A stretch of 64,000 nucleotides of DNA from Delphinapterus leucas (GCF_002288925.2 NW_022098000.1:19578965-19642964), one strand, 5' to 3'; positions 36,890-47,515 are shown, numbered from the stretch's first letter. The notes: generated from the letters alone by a model not told the origin. Translations and numbers: made by a program.

Positions 36890-37300
36890 AAAATGACCAT
36901 TTCAAATTCCTAAATGTCCATCAAGAGTTGCAAGAATAAGTAAATTGTGGCATATGCACATTATGGAATACGGCAATAAAAATGAAAAAATAAATCTATG
37001 GCTACAGGCAGCGAAATGGATGAACATACCAATGCAATGTTGAATAAAAGAAGCCAGGTACAAAAGAGCACAGAATGTGTAGCTCTATATTAAACCAAAA
37101 AAAGGCAGGATTAATCAGTGGTGTTAAAATTGAGGATAGGGGTACCCTTGGTGGTAGTGACATGAAGGGGGCACAAGGGAGACCTATGGGTCCTGGTAAT
37201 GTTGTGTTGCTTGACCTGAATGACGGTTATAAGGGGAGAGTTCAGTTTATGGAAATCCATTGACCTACACTTTTATGATATTTGACTCTTCTGTGTCTAT
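36890..37300 (+). mobile_element. Old L1M-type 3' region
   Basis: AATGTCCATCAAGAGTTGCA, TTGTGGCATATGCACATTAT, GGAATACGGCAATAAAAATG belong to the L1 ORF2 3' end, followed by 3'UTR. With the 35580-36830 block it looks like one L1M copy with most of its middle deleted. Confidence 0.75.
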
Positions 37301-38521
37301 ATTACTCTGCAGTAACCTGGTTTGAAGTATACCACTAAGAAGGTTGACTATGAGTTGGGTCCAATTAAGAGCCTCTAGAAGAGGGAGAGGAACGCAGTCA
37401 AAGATTACAAAGTGTTTAGACAGACATGGCAGTGTTGGTAGGGGTGGCTGTTTGTTTTGTTTTGTTCCCAACCAGAATCTGTAGATTCCAGAAGCATGAG
37501 CTGTAGAAATTGCACCAGGGTCTCCGCAATCAGTCCCTAATACCCCAGGTCAGGCAGCTCCCCACGGCATATTCTCTGGTGGGCGCTGTTTTCACTCACT
37601 CCATTGATAAAATTCTCAAAGCCCAGGACACAAAGAAGCTTCAAGTGAATGACAACTTCAGCAAATGCTTCATCTCTTACTCCTTCTTTTCCCATGTTGC
37701 ATACAGTTGGGCATATCCTAAAGGTATGTGAACTCTCTTTTACAGAGCATTTACTGTGTGTCATAGACCACGGTCCCTTGATATGGCAAAAGAATAACTT
37801 ATTTATTAGCATTTGAAGGAAGCTTTTGACAGTTATTTGAAATTTGATTGTAAATGCCATTGAATTATGACTATTTTTCCTTCTCTTTTTAGCATCAGGC
37901 TTCATTCTACCAATATGTATTTCTTTTAGTCAAGTAGTAGCAATGTAACAATTGAAATGTCCCCTCTAATGACAAGGATACACTATTTTTTTCTTTACAT
38001 TCTGTCTCCTTGGTGTACTATCCTCCTAGGATGCACTGATAATTTTTATAGTCACCCAATATGACTAGTAGCCAAAAGCATAAGCATGTACATAAATATT
38101 AGACATAGGTAAGAAGCTGATGGTTAAGTAGTTAATAGATGATATAGATAGGTAGATGATGATGACGGATAGTCTCAATTTATTTACCAAATAAATGGGC
38201 ACAGGCAGCAACTCTTTGGCCTGGAAAAGAATGGTAAACCTATTTTATTTTTCTTTAGAAGAAATATTCTAAAAGTCATTTGAAATAAATACTGTAACCA
38301 AATGCTTATTTTTTTTTAAGTGTAGGCTTTACCTAAACTTGTGCAAATATTTCCAGTAGAAGTCTAATTTTGCTCATGTGTGCTGATGTCAAACTCCACA
38401 AACAGAACAAAGTTGTCAGAACTCTGTCACTGACTATATCCTTATGTAGTTTGGAAGGTTCAAACATTCAAATAACTTGTTGGTCGTACATATATATGTA
38501 TAACGTTTGAATTTATGTCCA
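37301..38521. other. Noncoding, no gene supported
   Basis: A 73-codon plus frame at 37510-37731 ends near a splice-donor-like AAAGGTATGTG. No acceptor, domain or partner exon was found. GATA/GATG repeat near 38130-38166. Confidence 0.4.
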
Positions 38522-38536
38522 TTAAAAATAATCATA

Positions 38537-38826
38537 GGGCTTCCCTGGTGGCGCAGTGTTTGAGTCTGCCTGCTAATGCAGGGGACAGGGGTTCGAGCCC
38601 TGGTCTGGGAAGATCCCACATGCCGCAGAGCAACTAGGCCCGTGAGCCACAACTACTGAGCCTGCGCGTCTGGAGCCTGTGCTCTGCAACAAGAGAGGCT
38701 GCGATAGTGAGAGGCCCGCGCACCGCAATGAAGAGTGGCCCCCGCTTGCCACAACTAGAGAAAGCCCTCGCACAGAAACGAAGACCCAACACAGCTAAAA
38801 AAATAAATAAATAAACAAATGTGGGG
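38537..38826 (+). mobile_element. CHR SINE, longer subfamily, plus strand
   Basis: Starts GGGCTTCCCTGGTGGCGCAG with the A box in TGGCGCAGTG and the B box in GGTTCGAGCCC. It continues past the point where the short copies end into GCCACAACTAGAGAAAGCCC and ACGAAGACCCAACACAGC, then an AAATAAATAAATAAAC tail. Imperfect target duplication TTAAAAATAATCATA at 38522-38536 and about 38827-38842. An older, longer CHR form (CHR-2-like) than the copies at 1.2, 13.0 and 16.1 kb. Confidence 0.9.
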
Positions 38827-38842
38827 TTAAAAAAAAATCATA

Positions 38843-39260
38843 AAGGGCACAGTGTCACTTTGCTCTATATTTCACTTGGAAAGTATATGCCCATAGGGGG
38901 TCACACAAGACCACATCCCTCACCAGGTGCTGGTAAGCATAGGCTGTGTGAGCCATCAAAGCTTTGTCCAAAAGCTGTGCTCTAGTCTCCTTTAAAAAGC
39001 CAATTCCTTGGATTGTGCATGGGAGGTAGCTTGGAGATGCACAGCCCCATCTTCTCCTATTTATATGTTACACCCCTCCTTCAAGGGCCAGCTTCAGTTT
39101 CCCTTTTCCTCTTGCTCTAAGAAGCATTCCTTAGCTGACAGATCTAAGCCCACAAATATTGTTCACTCTTCTGAATCCACAGTCCATTCACATTTTAGAG
39201 CTGGGAGAAACCAAGATAATTAGAACTTAACAAAATGCCTGTCATAGAGCAGCACTCAAT
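38843..39260. other. Noncoding; MIR-like tail near 39230-39270
   Basis: AATGCCTGTCATAGAGCAGC followed by ACTCAATAAGTAATTATTG resembles a MIR/L2 3' tail into which the long L1 inserted. Confidence 0.45.
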
Positions 39261-39276
39261 AAGTAATTATTGATGA
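39261..39276. repeat. Left target-site duplication of the long L1
   Basis: AAGTAATTATTGATGA at 39261-39276 corresponds to AAGTGATTATTGGATGA at 47355-47371, with one substitution and one extra base. Confidence 0.75.
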
Positions 39277-39282
39277 GGGACC

Positions 39283-39296
39283 TTCATGATGGCAGA
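39283..39296 (+). promoter_or_regulatory. YY1-like site at the L1 5' end
   Basis: CATGATGGC at 39285-39293 resembles the YY1 site (AAGATGGC) found at the same place in human L1, where it fixes the transcription start. Position only; no functional evidence. Confidence 0.4.
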
Positions 39297-40885
39297 GGAG
39301 TAGGACATGGAGATCACCTTCCTCCCAAAAATACATCAGAAATACGTGGAACAACACCCATCAAGACGTGGAACAACTCCTACAGAACACTGGCTGAAGA
39401 CCCCAGATCTCCCAAAAGGCAAGAAACTTCCCACGTACCTGGGTAGGGCAAAAGAAAAAAGAGAAAACAGAGACAAAAGGATAGGGACAGGACCTGCACC
39501 TCTGGGAGGGAGCTGTGAAGAGGAAAAGTTTCCACACACTAGGAAGCCCCTTCACTGGCAGAAACGGGGGGTGGGTGGGGGAAAGCTTCGGAGCCACGGA
39601 GGAGAGCGCAGCAACAAGGATGCGGAGGGCAAAGCGGAGAAATTCCCTCACAGAGGATCGGTGTCGACCAGCACTCACCAGCCTGAGAGGCTCGTCTGCT
39701 CACCCGGCTGGGAGCTGAGGCTCGGACTTCAGAGGTCAGACCCCAGGGAGAGGACTGGGGTTGGCTGCATGAAGCAGCCTGAAGGGGGCTAGTGTGCCAC
39801 AGCTAGCCGAGAGGGAGGCATGGAAAGTCTGCACCTGCCTAAGAATCAAGAGACCATTGTTTCTGGGTGCGCAAGGAGAGGGGACTCAGAGCACTGCCTA
39901 AACGAGTTCCAGAGACGGGCGCGAGCCGCGGCTATCAGCGCAGATACCAGAGATAGGCATGAAAAGCTAAGGCTGCTGCTGCAGCCACCAAGAAGCCTGT
40001 GTGCGAGCACAGGTCACTATCCACACCTCCCCTCCCGGGAGCCTGTGCAGCCCGCCACTGCCAGGGTCCCGGAATCCAGGGACAGCTTCCCAGGGAGAAC
40101 ACATGGCGTGCCTCAGGCTGGTGCAACGTCACGCCGGCCTCTGCCGCCGCAGGCTCGCCCCGCATCGGTACCCCTCCCTCCCCCCAGCCTGAGTGAGCCA
40201 GAGCCCCCGAATCAGCTGCTACATTAACCCCATCCTGTCTGGGCAGGAACAGATGCCTGAGGGCGACCTACATGCAGAGGCGGGGCCAAATCCAAAGCTG
40301 AACCCCAGGAGCTGTGGGGACAAAGAAGAGAAAGGGAAATCTCTCCCAGCAACCTCAGGAGCAGCAGATTAAATCTGCACAGTCAACTCGATGTACCCTG
40401 CATCTGTGGAAGACCTGAACAGACAACGAATCATCCCAAACTTGAGGCGGTGGACTTTGGGAGCAACTGTAGATTGGGGTTTGCTTTCTACATCAAATTT
40501 GTTTCTGGTTTTATGTTTATCTTAATTTAGTATTTAGAGCTTATTATCATTGGTAGATTTGTTTATTGATTTGGTTGCTCTCTTCCTTTTTTTAATATAT
40601 ATATACAGTTTTTTTCCTTTTTCACTTTTTGTGACTGTGTATGTGTGTGCTTCTTTTTGTGATTTTGTCTATATATACTTGCTTTTACCATTTGTCCTAG
40701 GGTTCTGTCTGTCTGTATTTTTTGTTTGTTTGTTTGCTTCTAGTATAGTTTTTATGGCTTCTTATCACTGGTGGACTTGTTTTTTTGGTTTGGTTGCTCT
40801 CTTCTTTCTTTCTTTCCTTCATTTTTTTTTCATTACATTTTTATTTTTATATTTTTAATAATATTTTTTATTTTAATAACTTTCA

Positions 40886-40922
40886 TTCTTTCTTCCTTCC
40901 TTTCTTTCTTTCTTTTTTCTCC
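40886..40922. repeat. (TTTC/TTCC)n tract in the L1 5'UTR
   Basis: Runs of TTCTTTCTTCC and TTTCTTTCTTTCTTTT. Confidence 0.8.
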
Positions 40923-41434
40923 CTTTTCTTCTGAGCCATGTGGCTGACAGGGTCTTGGTGCTCCAGCCGGCTGTCAGGCCTGAGCCTCTGAGGTGGGAGA
41001 ATCGAGCTCAGGACATTGGTCCACTGGAGACCTCCTGGCTCCACACAGTATCAAACAGCAAAAGCTCTCCGAGAGGTCTCCATCTCAAGGCTAAGACCCA
41101 GCTCCACTCAATGACCAGCAAGCTGCAGTACTGGACCCCCTACACCAAACAAATAGCAAGAAAGGAACACAACCCCACCCATTGGCAGAGAGGCTGCCTA
41201 AAACCATAATAAAGTCACAGACACCCCAAAACACACCACTGGACATGGTCCTGCCCACCAGAAAGACAAGATCCAGCCTCATCCACCAGAACACAGGCAC
41301 CAGTCCCCTCCACCAGGAAGCCTACACTACCCACTGAGCCAACAATACCTACTGGGGGAAGACACCAAAAACAATGGGAACTACGAACTTGCAGCCTGTG
41401 AAAAGGAGACCCCAAACACAGTAAGTTAAGAAAA

Positions 41435-42332
41435 ATGAGAAGACAGAAAAATACACAGCACATGAAGGAGCAAGGTAAAAACCCACCAGACCAAACAAAT
41501 CAAGAGGAAATAGGCAGTCTACCTGAAAAAGAATTCAGAGTAATGATAGTAAAGATGATCCAAAATCTTGGAAATAGAATGGAGAAACTACAAGAAATGT
41601 TTAACAGGGACCTAGAAGAACTAAAGATGAAACAAACAATGGTGAACAACACAATAAATGAAAATAAAAATTTGCTACAAGGAATCAACAGCAGAATAAG
41701 TGAGGCAGAAGAATGGAAAAGTGACCTGGAAGATAAAATAGGGGAAATAACTACCACAGAGCAGAATAAAGAAAAAAGAATAAAAAGAATGGAGGACAGT
41801 CTCAGAGACCTCTGGAACAACACTAAACGCACCAACATTCAAATTATAGGGGTCCCATAAGAAGAGGAGAAAAAAAAAAAAAGGGACTGAGAAAATATTT
41901 GAAAAGATTATAGTAGAAAACTTCCCCAATATGGGAAAGGTAAAGTCAATCAAGTCCAGGAAGCGCAAAAAGTCCCATACAGGATAAATCCAAGGAGATA
42001 CACACCAAGACACATATTAATCAGAGTTATCAAAAATTAAATACAAAGAAAAAATATTAAAAGCAGCAAGGGAAAAGCAACAAATAACATACAAGGGAAT
42101 CCCCATAAGGTTAACAGCTGATCATTCAGCAGAAACTCTGCAAGCCAGAAGGGAGTGGCAGGACATATTTAAAGTGATGAAAGGGAAAAACCTACAACCA
42201 AGATTACTCTACCCAGCAAGGATCTCATTCAGATTTGACAGAGAAATTAAAATCTTTACAGAGAAGCAAAAGCTAAGAGAATTCAGCACCACCAAACCAG
42301 CTTTACAACAAATCCTAAAGGAACTTCTATAG
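41435..42332 (+). pseudogene. L1 ORF1 (RNA-binding chaperone), broken
   Basis: ORF1p is the trimeric RNA-binding protein that coats L1 RNA in the cytoplasm. The frame opens at 41435 with MRRQKNTQHMKEQG and gives a long heptad-rich coiled coil (about residues 35-125, e.g. NRMEKLQEMFNRDLEELKMK). It then reaches the start of the RRM-like domain (RTNIQIIGVP) and stops at a TAA at 41858, probably from GAA. Beyond that, the RRM and C-terminal regions survive in shifted frames (IRLTADHSAETLQARREW near 42109, then LLYPARISF and KPALQQILKELL) ending in TAG at 42330. A run of A at 41871-41882 is a likely frameshift site. Confidence 0.9.
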
Positions 42333-42726
42333 GCAGGAAACACAAGAGAAGGAAAAGACCTACAATAACAACCCCAAAACAATTAAGAAAATGGTAATAG
42401 GAGCATACACATTGATAACAACCTAAAATGGAAATGGATTAAATGCTCCAACCAAAAGACATAGATTGGCTGAATGGATACAAAAACTAGGCCTGTATAT
42501 ATGCTGTCTACCAGAGACCCACTTCAGGCCTAGGGACACATACAGACTGAAAGTGAGGGAATGGAAAAAGATATTCCATGCAAATGGAAATCAAAAGAAA
42601 TCTGGAGTAGCAATTCTCATATTAGAAAAAAATAGACTTAAAAAAAAAACTATTACAAGAGACAAAGAAGGACACTACATAATGATCAAGGGATCAATCC
42701 AAAGAGAAGATACAACAATTGTAAAT

Positions 42727-42930
42727 TTTTTTTCTTTTTTTGCGGTACGTGGGCCTCACTGTTGTGGCCTCTCCCGTTGCGGAGCACAGGCTCTGGACAC
42801 GCAGGCCCAGCGGCCATGGTTCACGGGCTCAGCCGCTCTGCAGCATGTGGGATCCTCCCGGACTGGGGCACGAACTCGCATTCCCTGCATTGGCAGGTAG
42901 ACTCTCAACCACTGCGCCACCAGGGAAGCC
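42727..42930 (-). mobile_element. CHR SINE, minus strand, inside L1 ORF2 endonuclease
   Basis: T-rich start, TGCGGTACGTGGGCC, CHR body, ending CACCAGGGAAGCC. Target-site duplication CAACAATTGTAAAT at 42713-42726 and 42931-42944. The L1 reading resumes exactly after the duplication, so the SINE is younger than the L1. Confidence 0.97.
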
Positions 42931-44783
42931 CAACAATTGTAAATATTTATGCACGCAACACAGGAGCACCTCCATACATAAGGCAAATGCTAACAGCCAT
43001 AAAAGGGGAAATCGAAAGTAAAGCAATAATAGTAGGGGACCTGAACACCCCATTTTCACCAATGGACAGATCATCCAAGATGAAAACAAATAAGGAAACA
43101 CAAGTTTTAAATGACACATTAAACAAGATAGACTTAATTGATATTTATAGGACATTCTATCCAAAAACAACAGAATACACTTTCCTCTCAAGTGCTCATG
43201 GAACATTCTCCAGGACAGACCATATCTTGGGTCACAAATCAAGCCTTGGTAATTTTAAGAAAACTGAAATCATATCAAGTATCTTTTCTGACCACAATGC
43301 TATAAGAGTAGATATTAATTACAGGAAAAAATCTGTAAAAAATACAAACACATGGAGGCTAAACAATACACTATTAAATAACCAAGAGATCACTGAAGAA
43401 ATCAAATAGGAAATCAAAAAATCCCTAGAAACAAATGACAATGTAAACACGATAACCCAAAACCTATGGGATGCAGCAAAAGCAGTTCTAAGAAGGAAGT
43501 TTATAGCAATACAGTCCTACCTCAAGAAACAAGAAACATCTCAAATAAACAACCTAAGTTTACACCTAAAGCAATTAGAAAAAGAAGAACAAAAAACTCC
43601 CAAAGTTAGCAGAAGGAAAGAAATCATAAAGATCAGATCAGAAATAAATGAAAAAGAAATGAAGGAAATGATAGCAAAGATCAATAAAACTAAAAGCTGG
43701 TTCTTTGAGAAGATAAACAAAATTCATAAACCATTAGCCAGACTTATCAAGAAAAAACAGGGAAGACTCAAATCAATAGAATTAGAAATGAAAAAGGAGA
43801 AGTAACAACTGAAACTGCAGAAATACAAAAGATCATGAGAGGTTACTACAAGCAACTATATGCCAATAAAATGGACAACCTGGAAGAAATGGACAAATTC
43901 TTAGAAAAGCACAACCTTCCAAGACTGAACCAGGAAGAAAAAGAAAATATGAACAGACCAATCACAAGTAATGAAATTGAAACTGTGATTAAAAATCTTC
44001 CAACAAACAAAAGCCCAGGACCAGATGGCTTCACAGGTGAATTCTATCAAACATTTAGAGAAGAGCTAACACCTATCTTTCTCAAACTCTTCCAAAATGT
44101 AGCAGAGGGAGTAACATTCCCAAACTCATTCTAAGAGGCCACCATCACCCGGATACTAAAACCAGACAAAGATGTCACAAAAAAAGAAACTACAGGCCAG
44201 TATCACTGATGAACATAGAGGCAAAAATCCTCAACAAAATACTAGCAAACAGGATCCAACAGCACATTAAAAGTATCGTACACCATGATCAAGTGGGGTT
44301 TATCCCAGGAATGCAAGGATTCTTCAAAATTCACAAATCAATCAATGTGATACACCATATTAACAAACTGAAGGAGAAAAACCATATGATAATCTCAATA
44401 GATGCAGAAAAACCTTTTGACAAAATTCAACACCTATTGGTGATAAAAACCCTCCAGAAAGAAGATATAGAGGGAAATTACATTAACATAATAAAGGTCA
44501 TATATGACAAACCCACAGCCAACATTGTTCTCAATGGTGAAAAATTGAAAGCATTTCCACTAAGATCAGGAACAAGACAAGGTTGCCCACTCTCACCACT
44601 CTTATTCAACATAGTCTTGGAAGTTTTAGCCACAGCAATCAGAGAAGAAACAAAATAAAAGGAATCCAAATCGGAAAAGAAGAAGTAAAGCTGCCACTGT
44701 TTGCAGATGACATGATACTATACACAGAGAATCCTAAAGATGCTACCAGAAAACTACTAGAGCTAATCAATGAATTTGGTAAA

Positions 44784-44976
44784 GTAGCAGGATACAAAAT
44801 TAATGCACAGAAATCTCTTGCATTACTATAAACTAATGATGAAAAATCTGAAAGAGAAATTAAGAAAACACTCCCATTTACCATTGCAACAAAAAGAATA
44901 AATACTTAGGAATAAACCTACCTAGGGAGACAAAAGACCTGTATGCAGAAAACTGTAAGACACTGATGAAAGAAAT
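44784..44976 (+). repeat. 193-bp direct duplicate, left of the 100-N gap
   Basis: From GTAGCAGGATACAAAATTAA to GATGAAAGAAAT; identical by eye to 45079-45271. See findings. Confidence 0.95.
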
Positions 44977-44978
44977 GA

Positions 44979-45078
44979 NNNNNNNNNNNNNNNNNNNNNN
45001 NNNNNNNNNNNNNNNNNNNNNNNNNNNNNNNNNNNNNNNNNNNNNNNNNNNNNNNNNNNNNNNNNNNNNNNNNNNNNN
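44979..45078. other. Assembly gap (100 N)
   Basis: Exactly 100 unspecified bases inside L1 ORF2, the conventional length for a gap of unknown size. Confidence 0.99.
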
Positions 45079-45271
45079 GTAGCAGGATACAAAATTAATG
45101 CACAGAAATCTCTTGCATTACTATAAACTAATGATGAAAAATCTGAAAGAGAAATTAAGAAAACACTCCCATTTACCATTGCAACAAAAAGAATAAATAC
45201 TTAGGAATAAACCTACCTAGGGAGACAAAAGACCTGTATGCAGAAAACTGTAAGACACTGATGAAAGAAAT
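45079..45271 (+). repeat. 193-bp direct duplicate, right of the gap
   Basis: Begins right after the last N and repeats 44784-44976. ORF2 continues from this copy into the 385-codon frame. Confidence 0.95.
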
Positions 45272-46390
45272 TAAAGATGATACAAACAGATGGAGAGATA
45301 TACCATGCTCTTGGATTGGAAGAATCAACATTGTGAAAATGACTATACTACTCAAAGCGATCTACAGATTCAGTGCAATCCCTATCAAACTACCAATGGC
45401 ATTTTTCACAGAACTAGAGCCAAAAAGTTCACAATTTGTATGGAAACACAAAAGACTCCGAGTGGGCAAAGCAATCTTGAGAAAGAAAAATGGAGCTGGA
45501 GGTATCAGGCTCCCAGACTTCAGACTATACTACAAAGTTACAGTAGTCAAGACAGTATGGTACTGGCACAACAACAGAAATATAGATCAATGGAACAGGA
45601 TAGAAAGCCCAGAGATAAACCCATGCACCTATGGTCATCTTATTTTTGATAAAGGAGGCAAGAATGTACAATGGAGAAAAGACAGTCTCTTCAATAAGTG
45701 GTGTTGGGAAAACTGGACAGCTACATGTAAAAGAATGAAATTAGAACACTCCCTAACACCATACACAAAAATAAATTCAAATTGGATTAAAGACCTAAAT
45801 GTGAGACCAGACACTATAAAACTCTTAGAGGAAAACATACACAGAACACTCTATGACATAAATCACAGAGAGATCCTTTTTGACCCACCTCCTAGAGAAA
45901 TGGAAATGAAAACAAATATAAAGAAATGGGACCTAATGAAACTTAAAAGCTTTTGCACAGCAAAGGAAACCATAAACAGGACAAAAAGACAACCCTCAGA
46001 ATGGCAGAAAATATTTGCAAACAAAACAACTGACAGGATTAATCTCCAAAATATACAGGCAGCTCAACAGCTCAATATCAAAAAAAGAAACAACCCAATC
46101 CAAAAATGGGCAGAAGATCTAAATAGACATTTCTCCAAAGAAGATATACAGATTGCCAACAAACACATGAAAGGATGCTCAACATCACTAATCATTAGAG
46201 AAATGCAAATCAAAACTACAGTGAGGTATCACCTCACTCCAGTCAGAATGGCCATCATCAAAAAGTCTACAAACAATAAATGCTGGAGAGGGTGTGAAGG
46301 AAAGGGAACCCTCTTGCACTGTTGGTGGGAATGTAAATTGATACAGCCACTGTGGAAAACAGTATGGAGGTTCCTTAAAAAACAAGAAAT

Positions 46391-46600
46391 GGGGCTTCCC
46401 TGGTGGCGCAGTGGTTGAGAGCCCGCCTGCCGATGCAGGGGACATGGGTTCATACCCCGGTCCGGGAAGATCTCACATGCCGCGGAGCGGCTGGGCCCAT
46501 GAGCCATGGCCGCTGAGCCTGCACGTCTGGAGCCTGTGCTCCACAACGGGAGAGGCCACAACAGTGAGAGGCCCGCATACCGCAAAAACAAACAAACAAA
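46391..46600 (+). mobile_element. CHR SINE, plus strand, inside L1 ORF2 3' end
   Basis: GGGCTTCCCTGGTGGCGCAG head, B-box-like GGTTCATACCCC, CHR body to GCATACCGC and an A-rich CAAACAAACAAA tail. The L1 frame breaks at [10 protein letters not shown] and resumes with [18 protein letters not shown]. The target duplication is only approximate (AAAAAACAAGAAATG before, AAAAAACACTAAAAATG after) because it lies in A-rich DNA. Confidence 0.95.
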
Positions 46601-46934
46601 AAACACTAAAAATGAAGTACCATACGACCCAGCAATCCCACTACTGGGCATATACCCTGAGAAAACCATAATTCAAAATGAGTCTTGTACCACAATGTTC
46701 ATTGTAGCACTTTTTACAATAGCCAGGACATGGAAGCAACCTAAGTGTCCATCGACAGATGAATGGGTAAAGAAGATGTGGCACATATGTACAATGGAAT
46801 ATTACTCAGCCATAAAAAGAAACGTAATTGAACTATTTGTAGTGAGGTGGATGGACCTAGAGTCTGTCATACAGAGTGAAGTAAGTCAGAAAGAGAAAAA
46901 CAAATTCCATATGCTAAAACATATATATGGAATT

Positions 46935-47354
46935 AAAAAAAAAATGGTTCTGACGAACCTAGGTGCAGGACAGGAATAAAGACGCAGACATAGAGAATGG
47001 ACTTGAGGACTCGGGGAGGGGGAAGGGTAAGCTTCCTTACCTTCGTAAGGTAAGGAAGGTAAGGACGAAGTGAGAGAGTGGCATGGACTTATATATACTA
47101 TCAAATGTAAAATAGATAGCTAGTGGGAAGCAGCTGCATAGCACAGGGAGATCAGCTTTGTGCTTTGCGTCCACCTAGAGGGGTGGGATAGGGAGGGTGG
47201 GAGGGAGACACAAGAGGGAGGTGATATGGGGATATATGTATACGTATAGCTGATTCACTTTGTTGTAAAGCAGAAACTAACACACCATTGTAAAGCAATT
47301 ATACTCCAATAAAGATGTTAAAAAAAATAAAGATGATATGAGGTTCAAAAAAAA
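46935..47354 (+). other. L1 3'UTR, polyadenylation signal and tail
   Basis: Contains the same 3'UTR as 29217-29608 plus a hairpin insertion at 47032-47058. AATAAA at 47308-47313, a short A tail, then about 20 extra bases and a second A run before the target duplication at 47355. Confidence 0.85.
47032..47058. repeat. Perfect 12-bp inverted repeat with 3-base loop
   Basis: CTTCCTTACCTT (47032-47043), loop CGT, AAGGTAAGGAAG (47047-47058). Absent from the sister 3'UTR at 29217-29608. Confidence 0.95.
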
Positions 47355-47371
47355 AAGTGATTATTGGATGA

Positions 47372-47515
47372 CTATCAATTAAAAGATCTCACCCGGTCTC
47401 CTCACTTCACATCTGAGGACCAGGTAGTTTAACTGACTTGCTGAAACTCAGTTAGGTAAAGATGGACCTTGAAAATCAGATCTCCTGATTCTTAAACTTC
47501 AGTTGTTTCAGCTTG
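47372..47515 (-). repeat. MIR-like fragment, minus strand
   Basis: CACATCTGAGGACCAGGTAG, TTTAACTGACTTGCTGAAAC, GATCTCCTGATTCTTAAACT follow the antisense MIR core order. Moderately diverged. Confidence 0.55.

Larger units (their letters stand above)
39277..41434 (+). promoter_or_regulatory. L1 5'UTR / internal promoter region
   Basis: G+C-richer head (about 39560-40210) followed by a T-rich stretch (40490-40930) containing an internal repeat of about 218 bases. Leads into ORF1 at 41435. Frames within it (for example 135 codons at 39820-40227, 161 codons at 39307-39792) are shadows in GC-rich UTR. Confidence 0.75.
42427..46934 (+). pseudogene. L1 ORF2 (endonuclease-reverse transcriptase), broken
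   Basis: ORF2p nicks target DNA and reverse-transcribes L1 and SINE RNA. Order is intact: endonuclease (NGNGLN, PETHF, VGDLNTP, TTEYTF, SDHNAIRV) at about 42427-43400, reverse transcriptase at about 43830-44830 ([27 protein letters not shown]), and a Cys-rich C-terminus (CWRGC through HCWWEC near 46282-46332). Lesions: stop TAA at 42424 just upstream of the first recognisable codons, a SINE in the endonuclease, a TAG at 43407, a frameshift near 43790-43835, a TAA at 44132, frameshifts near 44185 and 44650, the gap, and a second SINE. The 385-codon frame at 45261-46418 is the longest intact stretch. Its last codons enter the SINE. Endonuclease active-site motifs look preserved, so loss was by disruption rather than by active-site change. 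Confidence 0.93.
39277..47354 (+). mobile_element. Near full-length L1 retrotransposon with two nested SINEs
   Basis: Complete L1 architecture: 5'UTR (39277-41434), ORF1 remnant, ORF2 remnant, 3'UTR, polyadenylation signal and A tail, bounded by 16-17 bp target-site duplications. It cannot retrotranspose: both ORFs carry stops and frameshifts, and ORF2 is interrupted by CHR SINEs at 42727-42930 and 46391-46600. The 100-N gap with a repeated flank at 44784-45271 is probably an assembly defect, not part of the element. Confidence 0.95.

Noticed and set aside
37510..37731. 73-codon frame ending at a splice-donor-like AAAGGTATGTG
   Set aside because: Upstream in-frame stops behind the only decent acceptor-like site, no partner exon, no domain; chance is the simplest explanation.
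38537..38620. tRNA gene (A and B box present)
   Set aside because: The boxes belong to the tRNA-derived head of a CHR SINE; no cloverleaf acceptor stem or 3' end follows.
39307..40227. Frames of 135-161 codons in GC-rich DNA
   Set aside because: They lie in the L1 5'UTR and are GC-driven open frames without L1 protein similarity.
40550..40858. 102-codon hydrophobic frame resembling a membrane protein
   Set aside because: Falls in the T-rich part of the L1 5'UTR; T-rich codons give Phe/Leu/Val runs.
41500..42013. 112-codon hydrophobic minus frames opposite L1 ORF1
   Set aside because: Antisense reading of A-rich coiled-coil codons gives runs of Phe, Leu and Ser that mimic membrane proteins.
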